DNA of 29,543 nucleotides. It comes from Haplomitrium mnioides (lineage: Eukaryota > Marchantiophyta > Haplomitriopsida > Calobryales). The notes under the pieces are model-generated. The model was not told where the DNA came from, made no database searches, and saw only the letters and a list, made by a program, of their open reading frames with translations. Made by a program: the position numbers and the translations under genes. Shown one piece after another: positions 19,745-27,708 of this stretch; positions within the stretch are counted from its first letter, which is position 1; each line of letters starts with the position of its first letter. The stretch covers positions 1 through 29,543 of the forward strand of contig JBNGIS010033953.1 in the NCBI GenBank assembly GCA_049999725.1, given 5' to 3'.

Positions 19745-20960
19745 TGATTTATTTTTGTTCGAAAATACAATGCGAAAGGCGATGTCACGCAATATAAGGC
19801 AAGACTAGTGGCGAAAGTATACACTCAAATCCTCGGACGTGATTATGACCTCACATACTCACTTATTATGGACACTAGAACATATATATACATGATAGCA
19901 TTTGCTATCCAACACCATCTTACCATGCACATCATGGATGTCAACAATTCCTACTTATATGGCACTCTAGACACCTAGATTTTTATGAAAGAACCTTGTG
20001 AACTCATATCAAGAATGGCATTTCATATTCAGGAGGAGAACAACCATAGTGCAAATGGACGTTTAGTCCCAAGCGACTCAAATACTGAGATTGGAACTTA
20101 TGCATTTTACAGCCTAAACTTTAAGGTTGGACCTTGTGTCAAACATGATATGCACTATAAAAATGGACCTTTAGTCCACAAAAACACAATGAATAAAAAT
20201 GGACCTTTTGTCTATAAAGACCTCAATCTGAATAAAGGACCTTGTGGCCTCTACAATCAACAAATGAAAGGACCTTTTGTCCATAAAAGGCCACCACCAA
20301 TCCAGAAAGGACTTGTTGTCCTCATGTCGAAAAGACAATGCCAAACAATGGAAAAAAAGTTTCACAATGCCATTCAATGACCTAAATTTAGTCTAGCCAG
20401 CAAATTCGTTGAACATGCAGAGGATCTTTAGTCCCACATACATACATACTGCATAAGCAACACCATAGTAAACCTGTTTTTCCCCATCATCAAAGTATAC
20501 CACATGGAAATGTTGGGAAAGCATTCTAGTAATGCATCTCGATCACCAACCAATCAATCACGAACACAAATGGCAGTTCCAGTCCTGAGAACGATGTATG
20601 GACTCAAATAGAGTGGCAGAAATTGGTTCCATAGATTCAAATCCAAACCCCTTCCACTTGCTCTACACATAGCACATACTCAAGGGCTCGGTCTAAGAAG
20701 ATTTTCTGAACTACACCAAAACAACAAATAAGGATTACTTATACTATATTTTTTGACCTTTGGTCATGAAGATCAAAGCTTGCAAATTCAGTCATTTCCT
20801 TTTGAAACTATCTAATTTGTGTGAAATGTCATACAGGTTATTGATTATAAGAGGAGCATATTATATTTGAGGTTGACATCATTTTCTAGACAGATCTCCA
20901 AGATATAACTGCAAAGGACGTAACTACAAAGGACACAATAATATTGCGCAACAACACCGC
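19745..20960 (+). pseudogene. pol: Copia 2 RT pseudogene split by an in-frame repeat insertion
   Basis: The first half reads FIFVRKYNAKGDVTQYKARL, VAKVYTQILGRDYDLTYSLI and MHIMDVNNSYLYGTLDT (stop near 19977), then IFMKEP, all good copia RT. The next RT motif, MYGLK(stop)SGRNWFHRFKSK, does not come until 20594. In relatives about 30 codons separate these motifs; here there are 203, so roughly 500 bases are extra. The two halves are in the same reading frame. The extra part contains the 36-bp repeat array (20057-20345). After 20660 RT decays fast: FLTFGHEDQSLQ may be the YVDD neighbourhood, and no RNase H follows, so its 3' end is deleted. Confidence 0.85.
20057..20345 (+). repeat. 36-bp tandem repeat array with palindromic GGAC...GTCC core
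   Basis: Eight units start with GGA at 20057, 20093, 20129, 20165, 20201, 20237, 20270 and 20309; spacings are 36, 36, 36, 36, 36, 33 and 39. The best core is GGACCTTTAGTCC or GGACCTTTTGTCC, a 4-bp stem with a 5-base loop. The second unit is badly decayed; a lone extra core, GGATCTTTAGTCC, lies at 20422. All spacings are multiples of three, so an open frame (19985-20380) reads a 12-residue repeat with the theme K-N-G-P-F-V-x-K. The flanks are copia RT. Origin unknown. Confidence 0.88.
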
Positions 20961-21187
20961 ATATTAGCTTTACTATCAAAACAAAATTTTAACACTTTAT
21001 TATTTACACATACACTCCACACACTATATTATGTTTCATACCTATAAATATGTGGTGGCACTCTTGCCCTTGGAAGAAAGCGGGAGGGTTCTAATTAGAC
21101 CACACATAATAGGATTTCAAATAGGACTTACATAGCAAATAGTTCTAGAATGGCTGATTACTAAAAGAAGAATCATCCAAGGGGGAG
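20961..21187 (+). other. 3' tail and polypurine tract of copia 2
   Basis: Non-coding. It contains CCTATAAATATGTGGTGG (near 21041) and the GGGAGGGTTCTAATTAGACC word matching the tail of copia A. It ends with CCAAGGGGGAG (21177-21187), a typical copia polypurine tract immediately before the 3' LTR. Confidence 0.75.
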
Positions 21188-21260
21188 TGTTATAGGGACA
21201 TATATATACCCTATGTAAGTAGGTTACTCTCACTCAATCCATTCATTCCTGTGGAGACTT
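21188..21260 (+). repeat. 3' LTR of copia 2, truncated
   Basis: It is nearly identical to the first ~60 bases of 16509-16615, then stops around GGAGACTTCCC, where sequence related to the G LTR takes over. The last ~35 bases of the LTR are missing. Shared ACTTCCC/ACTCCC words at the join suggest microhomology-mediated deletion. Confidence 0.8.
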
Positions 21261-22172
21261 CCCCTTTGTAGATAGCAGCAGACGGTGCACTTTGGAAAAG
21301 GGTCAACTTCATTGTAGTCTTGTGGCCAACTTTAGAGCAGTCCTCTAGATAACTTCAGGGCAGTCTTGTGGTGAACTTTGGAGTTGGGACCCTCAGTCAG
21401 ATGTTTCGGTCGGACACAACGGTCCAACTTCCCCTTTGAAGACGGTGGTGGACAGTGCACCTCGGAAAGTAGTCAACTTCAAAATTGACCAGCAGACCTG
21501 ACCCTCTTCAGCTTCACCAGTCTTCGGAACATAGCACTTTGGACTAGTCCTTGGTCAACTTCAAAATGACTTCAGATCAGTTCGCGGTCAACTTTGAAAC
21601 AGACCACTTCGGATTTCCTTTTGCGGATCTGCACCAAACCTTTGCGGATCTATGCCAAGCTTCTCTAGAGTTTACCTTTTGCGGATCTGCGCCAAACCTT
21701 TGTGGATATACGCCAAGCTTCTTCAAAGTTTACCTTTTGTGGATCTACGCCGAGCTTCTTTAGAGTTTACCTTTTGCGGATCTACCCCAAACCTTTTCGG
21801 ATCTACATCAAGCTTCTTCAGATCAACGCCAAGAAACAATAGCAATCCAAAATGGCCAAAAGATGGGGGGAACAAGAAACGTTGGGAAGGGTACATATGG
21901 GGGCTGGATGCTCTATCGTGGGGCAGACACATTGTGATTTAAGTCTTGATCTTGGAACTATCATTGTGATTAACGAAGTGTGGATGTGTACCAGGGCGTG
22001 CACAAATGCATTGTTTAAGACATTGTGAGTCTTGAGGCTGAGAGGTAGACTGGAGGTGTCATTGAAAACCTTGTGCAAGGGGATAGCAAGAGACGAGGAG
22101 AGTGCTCTGTGATCCTTTGATTGAAGCGAGTGAACTTGCGTTTGGGGGCCAAAGGAGTGGAGGTGGACTAGA
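21258..22172 (+). mobile_element. Fragment E of a G-like gypsy LTR
   Basis: Phrases such as GGTCCAACTTCCCCTTTG (21430), GGACAGTGCACCTCGGAAAG, AGTCAACTTC and, near 22120, GATTGAAGCGAGTGAACTTGC and GGAGTGGAGGTGGACTAG match the G LTR in the same order (around 10640 to 11575). Neither LTR end is present. It is more diverged than G's own two LTRs are from each other. It includes a tandem array (21620-21837) that G lacks. Open frames here are chance. Confidence 0.7.
21620..21837. repeat. Compound tandem repeat (about 21- and 37-bp units)
   Basis: GCGGATCT or GTGGATCT units alternate between a short form ending CCAAACCTTT and a long form ending GCCAAGCTTCTTTAGAGTTT-like sequence. About seven units occur before the array decays at GATCAACGCC. 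It is not found in the other LTRs of the window. Confidence 0.85.
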
Positions 22173-23006
22173 AATGTTTTTGATGTAAACTCTCCCGAAT
22201 TGTCAACTCGTAGGACTTTTACTGGACTTTCTGGAAATTGAGCTTTCCATTTAAGAATGTGTGCCAATATCCTCAGGAAGACTAAATTACGTGTTGAGAG
22301 TAATAACACTTGTGACCAATTTATGGAAGCGTAGAGTATTACCACAAAGTACCGAAAAAATCTACAAGGTGGGTCAATAAGACCACAAACATGTCCATGC
22401 ATTCTCTCAAGGAATTTTGGAATTTCCATAATTGTCCTAGAAAGCGCTCGATATAAGGCTAGTTTGCCTTGAGAACAATGTATATATGGTATTTCGATCA
22501 TAGATGGCTTTATGCTTTGATGAATAGATCAAGTCTCTTTTTGAATGTTTTGAAACATTGTAGTGCTCGGATGTCCTAAATAATTATGCAATAAATTAGT
22601 ATGATTGATTGTTTGTGCATGAATATGAAATTTTTGTATTTGTGTGATATTAAAACTAAGAGAGTACGCAAAAAGTGGTTCATTTATTTCAGATCCTTCA
22701 AGAGTGTGCTTTAATAAATTCAACACTTCCTGATTTTTACAAGTGCTTGCATATATGTGATAACCATTGTCTCGTATATCACAAAAACTACTCAAGTTTC
22801 TTGTTGCACTTGGAACATATATTGCTTATCTAATATGTATAACAATACCTTGTGGCAATCTGATAGTAGCTGGTCTTTTGCTTTCTTCAATCTGATTACT
22901 ACCTATTATAGTAGTCACCTTTTGATGTGAGGGCATCAACTTGGTAAAATAGGACCTCCATTTTAAAATAGTGTTAGTACTGTCACTATTAGTTATACAT
23001 GTATGA
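22172..23006 (-). pseudogene. Copia BC protease and integrase part, pseudogene
   Basis: On the minus strand: protease TNSDSTNTILKWRSYFTKL, then KVTTIIGSNQIEESKRPATI and VPSATRNLSSFCDIRDNGYH; pre-integrase NHTNLLHNYLGHPSTTMFQN (22529-22795); integrase FLERMHGHVCGLIDPPCRFF, NWSQVLLLSTRN and VLRVDNSGEFTSKTF (22501-22172). The protease triad reads N-S-D instead of D-S-G (22982-22990), two G-to-A changes. The first catalytic Asp of integrase is Tyr (ILYAS, 22331-22333); the second (RVDN, 22202-22204) is kept; the Glu is lost by truncation at 22172. Stops occur, for example before AIYVPSATR. Clearly non-functional. Confidence 0.88.
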
Positions 23007-23011
23007 ATGTC
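23007..23011. repeat. Target-site duplication ATGTC, left copy
   Basis: ATGTC immediately precedes TGTCGCTCCC at 23012; an identical ATGTC follows the other end of the LTR at 26643-26647. Five bases is the usual duplication length for plant LTR elements. Confidence 0.82.
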
Positions 23012-23681
23012 TGTCGCTCCCCTGTTTCCGGCCTTAACCTTTTCAGGCCCCGTTTCGAGGCAGAGGAGGACATGTTTACGGGCTTTCAGGTTCTTTTCTG
23101 AGATGGCCCCTTGCCAGTTACGACTTTCAGACCTTAAGGACTCTTCTTCTCCTTACAGGTCTTTTATGCACTTCTCACTCCTCTTCTTCTTCTACTCAAG
23201 TCAGACATTCAATACCATGCACAGGTCCACATCTATAACACCCAACTAGCTTGTGTGATTCTTCCTCTTTATTCTTAGGACCCAATGGCTTAGGCCCTAT
23301 CACCTTATTTGTGCTTGAGCAGAATGGTACTGGTGACCTGCACAGTTGAACACACAACAGCTCTGGACTCCCCCTTTCGGGGTGGTCACATGTCTGATAC
23401 AACTATTCCTAACTATCCTAACAGGTTCTCAGTCCTACTCTATGCAACAGAATCAGGAACAGAGAGCATTCACCCCCAGGATACCAGACTTGTGTCAAGG
23501 GATTGGACTCCCCCTTCAAGTGTGTTCCCAAGGTCTGCTCAGCTGATCTGACTGTCTCCTAATCTAACAATTCAAGGGGACACACCCGAAGAAGAGAAAT
23601 CTAGCTACACATATATGGACAAACACATTTATACAATATACAAGAGAAAACAGAGTCCTTGAAGGCACTCTGGAATTCTAA

Positions 23682-23690
23682 CTATTTATA
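23682..23690 (-). promoter_or_regulatory. TATA box of LTR M
   Basis: TATAAATAG on the minus strand, downstream of the U3 repeats and upstream of the U5-like end. It is in the same neighbourhood as the weaker GCATATAATTT of the G 3' LTR. Confidence 0.6.
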
Positions 23691-24001
23691 CTTCCCTTGT
23701 GAATCCCGCTGCCTTACAACTGCAGCCCAGCAACCCACACACCCTCCTCTCCAGATAGTTTTTCTACTTCCCTCGCGAGAAGCCCTGCTTCTACTTCCTC
23801 ACGCTAGGAAGAGAGTTTCTTTTACTTCCACCTCTAGAAGACAGATTTACCAGCTGCAGGTAGCCTACTCCACCCTCGAGCCTCAAGGGGTCATCCGGCG
23901 CAGTGCGTAGGCACTAACGCAGCCCCCCCTCTCAGCTACACTTGAAGAAGAATACACACCAGAGTGTCCTCCGAACACTCTAGGCTGATATCTGCGCACA
24001 A

Positions 24002-24184
24002 GGAATGGCAGAGACAACCCCAAGCTCCTCACTTGGCGGCCTCTCCCGAAGTCATAACTGGGACTCCCACCCTAGCTGCCCCTCATTGCGATTTCCTTGT
24101 CCTCAGATCGTGATGTTCCTACACAGAAAATGCAGAGAAGACCCCAAGTCCTCCAATAGTCGCCTCTCCCGAAGTCCTAGCCGG
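24002..24184 (-). repeat. Tandem duplication in LTR M
   Basis: The block GGCAGAGACAACCCCAAG...CTCTCCCGAAGTC (24002-24064) recurs about 122 bases on (24124-24184) with changes. The G LTR has one equivalent block (GAGAGGCTGCCAAGCGGGG, about 2930-2980), so M gained a copy. Confidence 0.75.
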
Positions 24185-24779
24185 CCAGAATCCAATCGAG
24201 ACCCCGTATCTGTCACCCTCCGCCCTGGTCCGCCTGCGAGGATGAGGTCACTTGGGTCTCCACCCAGTCCTCCTCTAAATCCCCCGGTTCCCCTTGAGTG
24301 AGTACCTTGCTTCACGGGATCTTGTCAAGGAATTCTCATTCCAGCCCCCCTTCGTTGCGATCTCCCTTAGCGTGCAGCCGCCTCGCGCTCTGAGCTTGCC
24401 AATGCATCAACCTCGAAGAATTCGATGATCGCCAAGGTATACTCCCCTCGCCCGCAGAACTCGCAAGCCCGATCCCACAAAAGGTCGTTAATCCCGTTAG
24501 CTCCCTGGAGCTGGGAGGTGACGACGCGTGGCGCTTGTCAGTTAATCTCGTTGCAACGGGCAAGTAACGCCCGCCGCGTGTCCTGCAGTTGATTGAAGGA
24601 AAAACAGAGTCAATGGTAACTTGACCAAAGAGCTCCGAGGAATCTTACGGGGAGAGATTCTACAGATTCCGGCAAAACCAGGTCCGAAGAGCCCGTCGGA
24701 ACCGAGTTCCGCAATGCCCCACGAAACCGACTCCAAAGAATCTCCTTAGATCCCCCCGTAGATGCTTCTTCCCTCTCCT

Positions 24780-25215
24780 TGTGCCACGTTGCCCGTTGTA
24801 CCGCCGTCCGACGCCGCCCCGCGAGGGAGTAGGCTGACCGTCGCGCTGACCCGCACGTTGCCCGAGGTCAAGTGAACTCCTCCCCTAGCGCCGCGTGTCC
24901 CGTGAGATGCCTCGAGGTCCCTAAAGTCGCCACGTCATCCGAAGGCCGCCGTCCGCCGCCGCCCCGCAAAGGGGTAGGAGGACCATCGCGTGGACCTCCT
25001 TCCAATGTTGACCCACGTAACCTTGCACGCTTCCCAAGACACCACGTCATCCGAAGGGCGCCGTCCGATGCCGCCCCGCAAAGGGGTAGGCGGACCGTCG
25101 CGCGGACCCTTCTTCCGAAGTTTGACCTTCGGAAACACCTCCCGGCTCCTCAGCGCGCCACGTTTCCAAAGCCTCCCACGGACTCCCTTCGCTCGCCACA
25201 TCATCCGTTGAACCG
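24780..25215 (-). repeat. Tandem U3 units with CCACGTCA motif and 33-nt hairpin
   Basis: Three hairpin units at 24806-24838, 24951-24983 and 25063-25095 are each 33 nt, as in M2. Perfect CCACGTCA occurs at 24930-24937 and 25042-25049, with variants near 24783 and 25196. In the first unit one arm has decayed (GGAC to TGAC). The sense strand of the LTR is minus, giving TGACGTGG, an ACGT-core bZIP site. Confidence 0.75.
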
Positions 25216-25504
25216 CCACAGACTTCCCCTCCTCGCCGAATAAGAATGGTGTCGATGTCGTCGTTTCGAAGTACCTTCAAAGTAAGAACTGCTCGCGCAT
25301 GAGGTTAGCTCTGTTAACACTTTGGAAAGCTCGCTATAAGAACTACTAGGCCCTTTCGGACTGTTCGCCCCTTTCAAACTTTCTGCCGCACCCCATCGAA
25401 CTTTTACCTTTTTGGATGCCGAAGTGGCAAAGTGTAACCCTTTCGGTGTCGGTAACTCCTTCGTCGGTCGCACCGACGTTAGCTTTGTTTTCCGGCCGCT
25501 CTCA

Positions 25505-25885
25505 TCTCACTCGCCGATTCGCCGACATATCGTGATTTCGCCGTGCCCTTCGTTTCCCCCCACCGGATAGGCGCCATATCGCCCTTCTGGCTCAGCTTTC
25601 TTCCCGTTGGACAGTCTGCGCTGGGTCACCGCTTTGCCACTGATGCCCGTCGTTCAAACCGGTTTGCCAACAAGTCGCCTTTTCGCCTTCACTCGCTCTT
25701 CTTTGGTCAGATCAGTGATCAATCCCCCCTTCGGCTCGACTCTGTGTTTTCGCTTTGGCGAATCTGCGCTAGGTCACCCCTTCGGCTTCTGCGCTCTTCC
25801 TCCTCTCGGATTTGTGATAGATCGCCCTTTCGGCACTCTCCCGATTTTCTTCGGCCAGGCCCGCGATAAGTCTCTGTTTCGGGCC
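25505..25885 (-). repeat. Degenerate ~50-60-bp tandem units in U3 of M
   Basis: Units share a theme like GGATTTGTGATAGATCGCCC followed by TTTCGGC and a CT-rich run. I count five to seven degenerate copies. M2 has only about one such unit (near 553-605), so copy number changed between members of the family. Confidence 0.6.
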
Positions 25886-26642
25886 CCTTTCCTTGCTCCC
25901 TTGTTGGGTTCCTCGCGGATCCCCCTTAACCGGGATCCCCACGTCGTAAGACGCATCGGAACTAGGTTCGGGCGCCTTTCCGCAGACCCGCGGGCCCCTT
26001 GGTGCTGCCACGTCGTCCGTCGAATCCCGCGAAGGCTCTGGAGACGCCACGTTTCCGTGGAATCTCGCGGGACCTTTCGGGGACTCCAATCTTCCGTCAG
26101 GACTTACCGACTTGGATGGATTGTTCAATCGGCCTCTGTGGAGCTCGCTCTTGCTTGCGGGATCGAGGCGTCCCTCTTCCATGGCCTTGCTTGCCCTCGT
26201 AACGATCTCATCTCCTCATGTCAGCTCCTGATACCTGCTTCCCAATTTGTGGCCGTTGCAAGACACCCAAGATCTGCCTTTCTTCGGAGTGCCTTCGGGC
26301 TTCCTTGTTGTTGATCCCTTCGTCTTCCTCCTGCAATCGCCTCGCCATGGGTGGCTGCTCTATTCCTTCTCCCCATGTCCCATCCCCGCATCCTCCTTAG
26401 GCCCACGGATTTCCGCTGGCCTGATTTGAATTTAAAATGGGGCCCCTCCCCTAGCTGGCGATCCCTGCTCTCCTCGGCCATGATCCTGTTTCCCTCATAG
26501 GAATCATGCGCCCTGCTCTTATCAGGTGTTTGAGGTAATCAGCTATTCCTGCGAGGCCTTCACACTTGCTAAGGAGCATTTGGGTTGCTGATGCTTCTGA
26601 TTCCGTGAATTTTGCTTGAATGCTCCAAAGCACCGTCTGACA

Positions 26643-26647
26643 ATGTC
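26643..26647. repeat. Target-site duplication ATGTC, right copy
   Basis: ATGTC follows the terminal CTGACA of LTR M at 26642 and pairs with 23007-23011. Beyond it, copia BC gag coding continues on the minus strand. Confidence 0.82.
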
Positions 26648-27708
26648 ATCAAGAGGTAGCGTAGAATTTGTACACTTAATCATATTTGTCTTTGGTATAT
26701 TAAGATCATCTTCCTTATTGATATAATCGCAAAGGGTATTGGTCTGTTCTATAAAGACACCATGATTCTCTGTTGGATCTTTCTGGTTTTTGTCTTTGGC
26801 ATAAAGTGTGACCAGGTGAGCTGAGATTCTGCAAACTTTATTTGTGTGCCCCATGGTCCCACATCTACTACAAACAATTGGTCCTCTTGTGTTGCTAGAG
26901 GATGGCTGATTTTTGTTATTATATGAATTCCTGCCTCCTTGTCTTCCTCTTTGATAGAAATGTGCAAGGTTGCCCCTGCCCCTTCCTCTCCCCCTGAATT
27001 GTTGACTCTTGCCATTCATAGGAGCTTTATCCCTTTGAGAATTAAGTCTAAAGGAACCAAATCTAGCCCTTATCTAGACATGCCTCTATTATTTCTTGGC
27101 TTGGAATAATGAGCTTGAGATGCTAGAGTTTGAGGTAGGGTACTTGAGGGTCTTACTTTTGAATTCTTCATCAACAAATCCTAATGTTTCTCTGCTAAGA
27201 GAAAATAAGCTATAAGTTCATAATATGTAGAAAAGTTCATGTTTCTGTACTAAAGAGACAAAATCATGTTAGCTGTATAAAATGAGGATAGTGTTTTCTC
27301 AATCTGTTCTTCTTGGAAAACAGGATGTCCACATAATGTTAATTGAGATGTTATTCTGAGCACCTCCTTGTTATATTTAGATATAGAGGAAAAATCTTGA
27401 ACTCTTAAATTGACCTAGTTATATGTTGCTTTAGGCAGATGAAATGTTTTTGAATTGTCAAATCTTTCTTTCAGATTATCCTAGAGAATTCTGGGATTAC
27501 TCTCTTTTCGATACTGAATTTTTAGAGAGTCAAAAAGATGATGCCTTAGAAAAACCAAGGCCTAGGCTTTCTGTTGTAAGGTTGTGCCCTCATCTGTAAA
27601 AATTGTGGTCTCTAATCCCTTGGAAACCAAATGGGCTGCTTCATCTAGTCACCATGAGAGATAGTTGTCTCCTTCAATGGTCAACTGTTTGAAATTTAAT
27701 TTTTCCAT
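26643..27708 (-). pseudogene. gag: Copia BC gag pseudogene (UBN2-type, CCHC knuckle intact)
   Basis: The start is ATG at 27708: MEKLNFKQLTIEGDNYLSW, then a TGA in place of a conserved Trp and LDEAAHLVSKGLETT, the typical copia gag opening. Domain pieces follow, including ALVFLRHHLFDSLKIQYRKE, VNLRVQDFSSISKYNKEVLR and ITSQLTLCGHPVF, ending in ELIAYFLLAEKH. An RGRGRGRG-rich basic stretch and a CCHC knuckle (26831-26872, CSRCGTMGHTNKVC) lie in the C-terminal frame. That frame (from 27019) is open across the insertion point of LTR M; its last ~33 codons (to 26543) are LTR sequence, not gag. About nine in-frame stops upstream make it a relic. Confidence 0.88.

Larger units (their letters stand above)
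16509..21260 (+). mobile_element. Ty1/copia element 2
   Basis: It runs from a complete 107-bp 5' LTR through primer-binding site, gag, protease, integrase, RT and tail with polypurine tract to a 3' LTR truncated after ~73 bp. Integrase before RT identifies Ty1/copia. RNase H is missing. RT is interrupted by a repeat array. It sits in the tail of copia A; CATAT (16504-16508) would be the left target duplication, and the right one is lost with the LTR end. Confidence 0.88.
23012..26642 (-). mobile_element. Solo LTR M (3,631 bp, GC-rich, gypsy type)
   Basis: On the minus strand it starts TGTCAGACGG at 26642 and ends GGGGAGCGACA at 23012, with ATGTC duplications on both sides and copia BC coding outside. 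No internal region or second LTR is present, so it is a solo LTR left by LTR-LTR recombination. The terminal ~1.3 kb (24300-23012, minus) follows the R/U5 part of the G LTR. One stretch has 28 of 31 identical bases (23754-23784 against 3192-3222), and GGGGCCATCTCA...AAGAACCTGAA occurs near 23110 as at 3750. The U3 (about 26640-24300) resembles M2 and not G's array. Long frames at 25607-26314 and elsewhere are GC by-products. Confidence 0.85.

Noticed and set aside
20057-20345. CRISPR-like array
   Set aside because: Units are degenerate, spacers are not unique, the setting is a plant retrotransposon and no cas genes exist.
19985-20380. 131-codon plus frame as an independent repeat-protein gene
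   Set aside because: It is the continuation of the copia RT frame after a stop; the frame stays open because repeat spacing is a multiple of three. No promoter or separate start is evident.
21818-22501. Single 227-codon minus-strand protein
   Set aside because: Only the first ~110 codons are copia integrase; the remainder runs into LTR fragment E by chance.
23196-23402. Minus frame with CYRCGPVHGIEC, resembling a gypsy gag zinc knuckle
   Set aside because: It lies inside solo LTR M: sequence on both sides aligns with the R/U5 part of the G LTR and the LTR end is only reached at 23012. The spacing is also wrong for CCHC (C-x2-C-x3-H-x3-C).
23473-23486. TGGTATCCTGGG on the minus strand as an initiator-Met primer-binding site
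   Set aside because: Only eight bases match TGGTATCA and it falls within LTR M, before the true LTR end at 23012.
25607-26314. 235-codon plus-strand open frame, and overlapping 137-codon minus frame, as a host gene
   Set aside because: It is GC-rich LTR U3 made of tandem repeats, with no domain, no likely start context and overlapping frames on both strands. The equivalent M2 region is not open.
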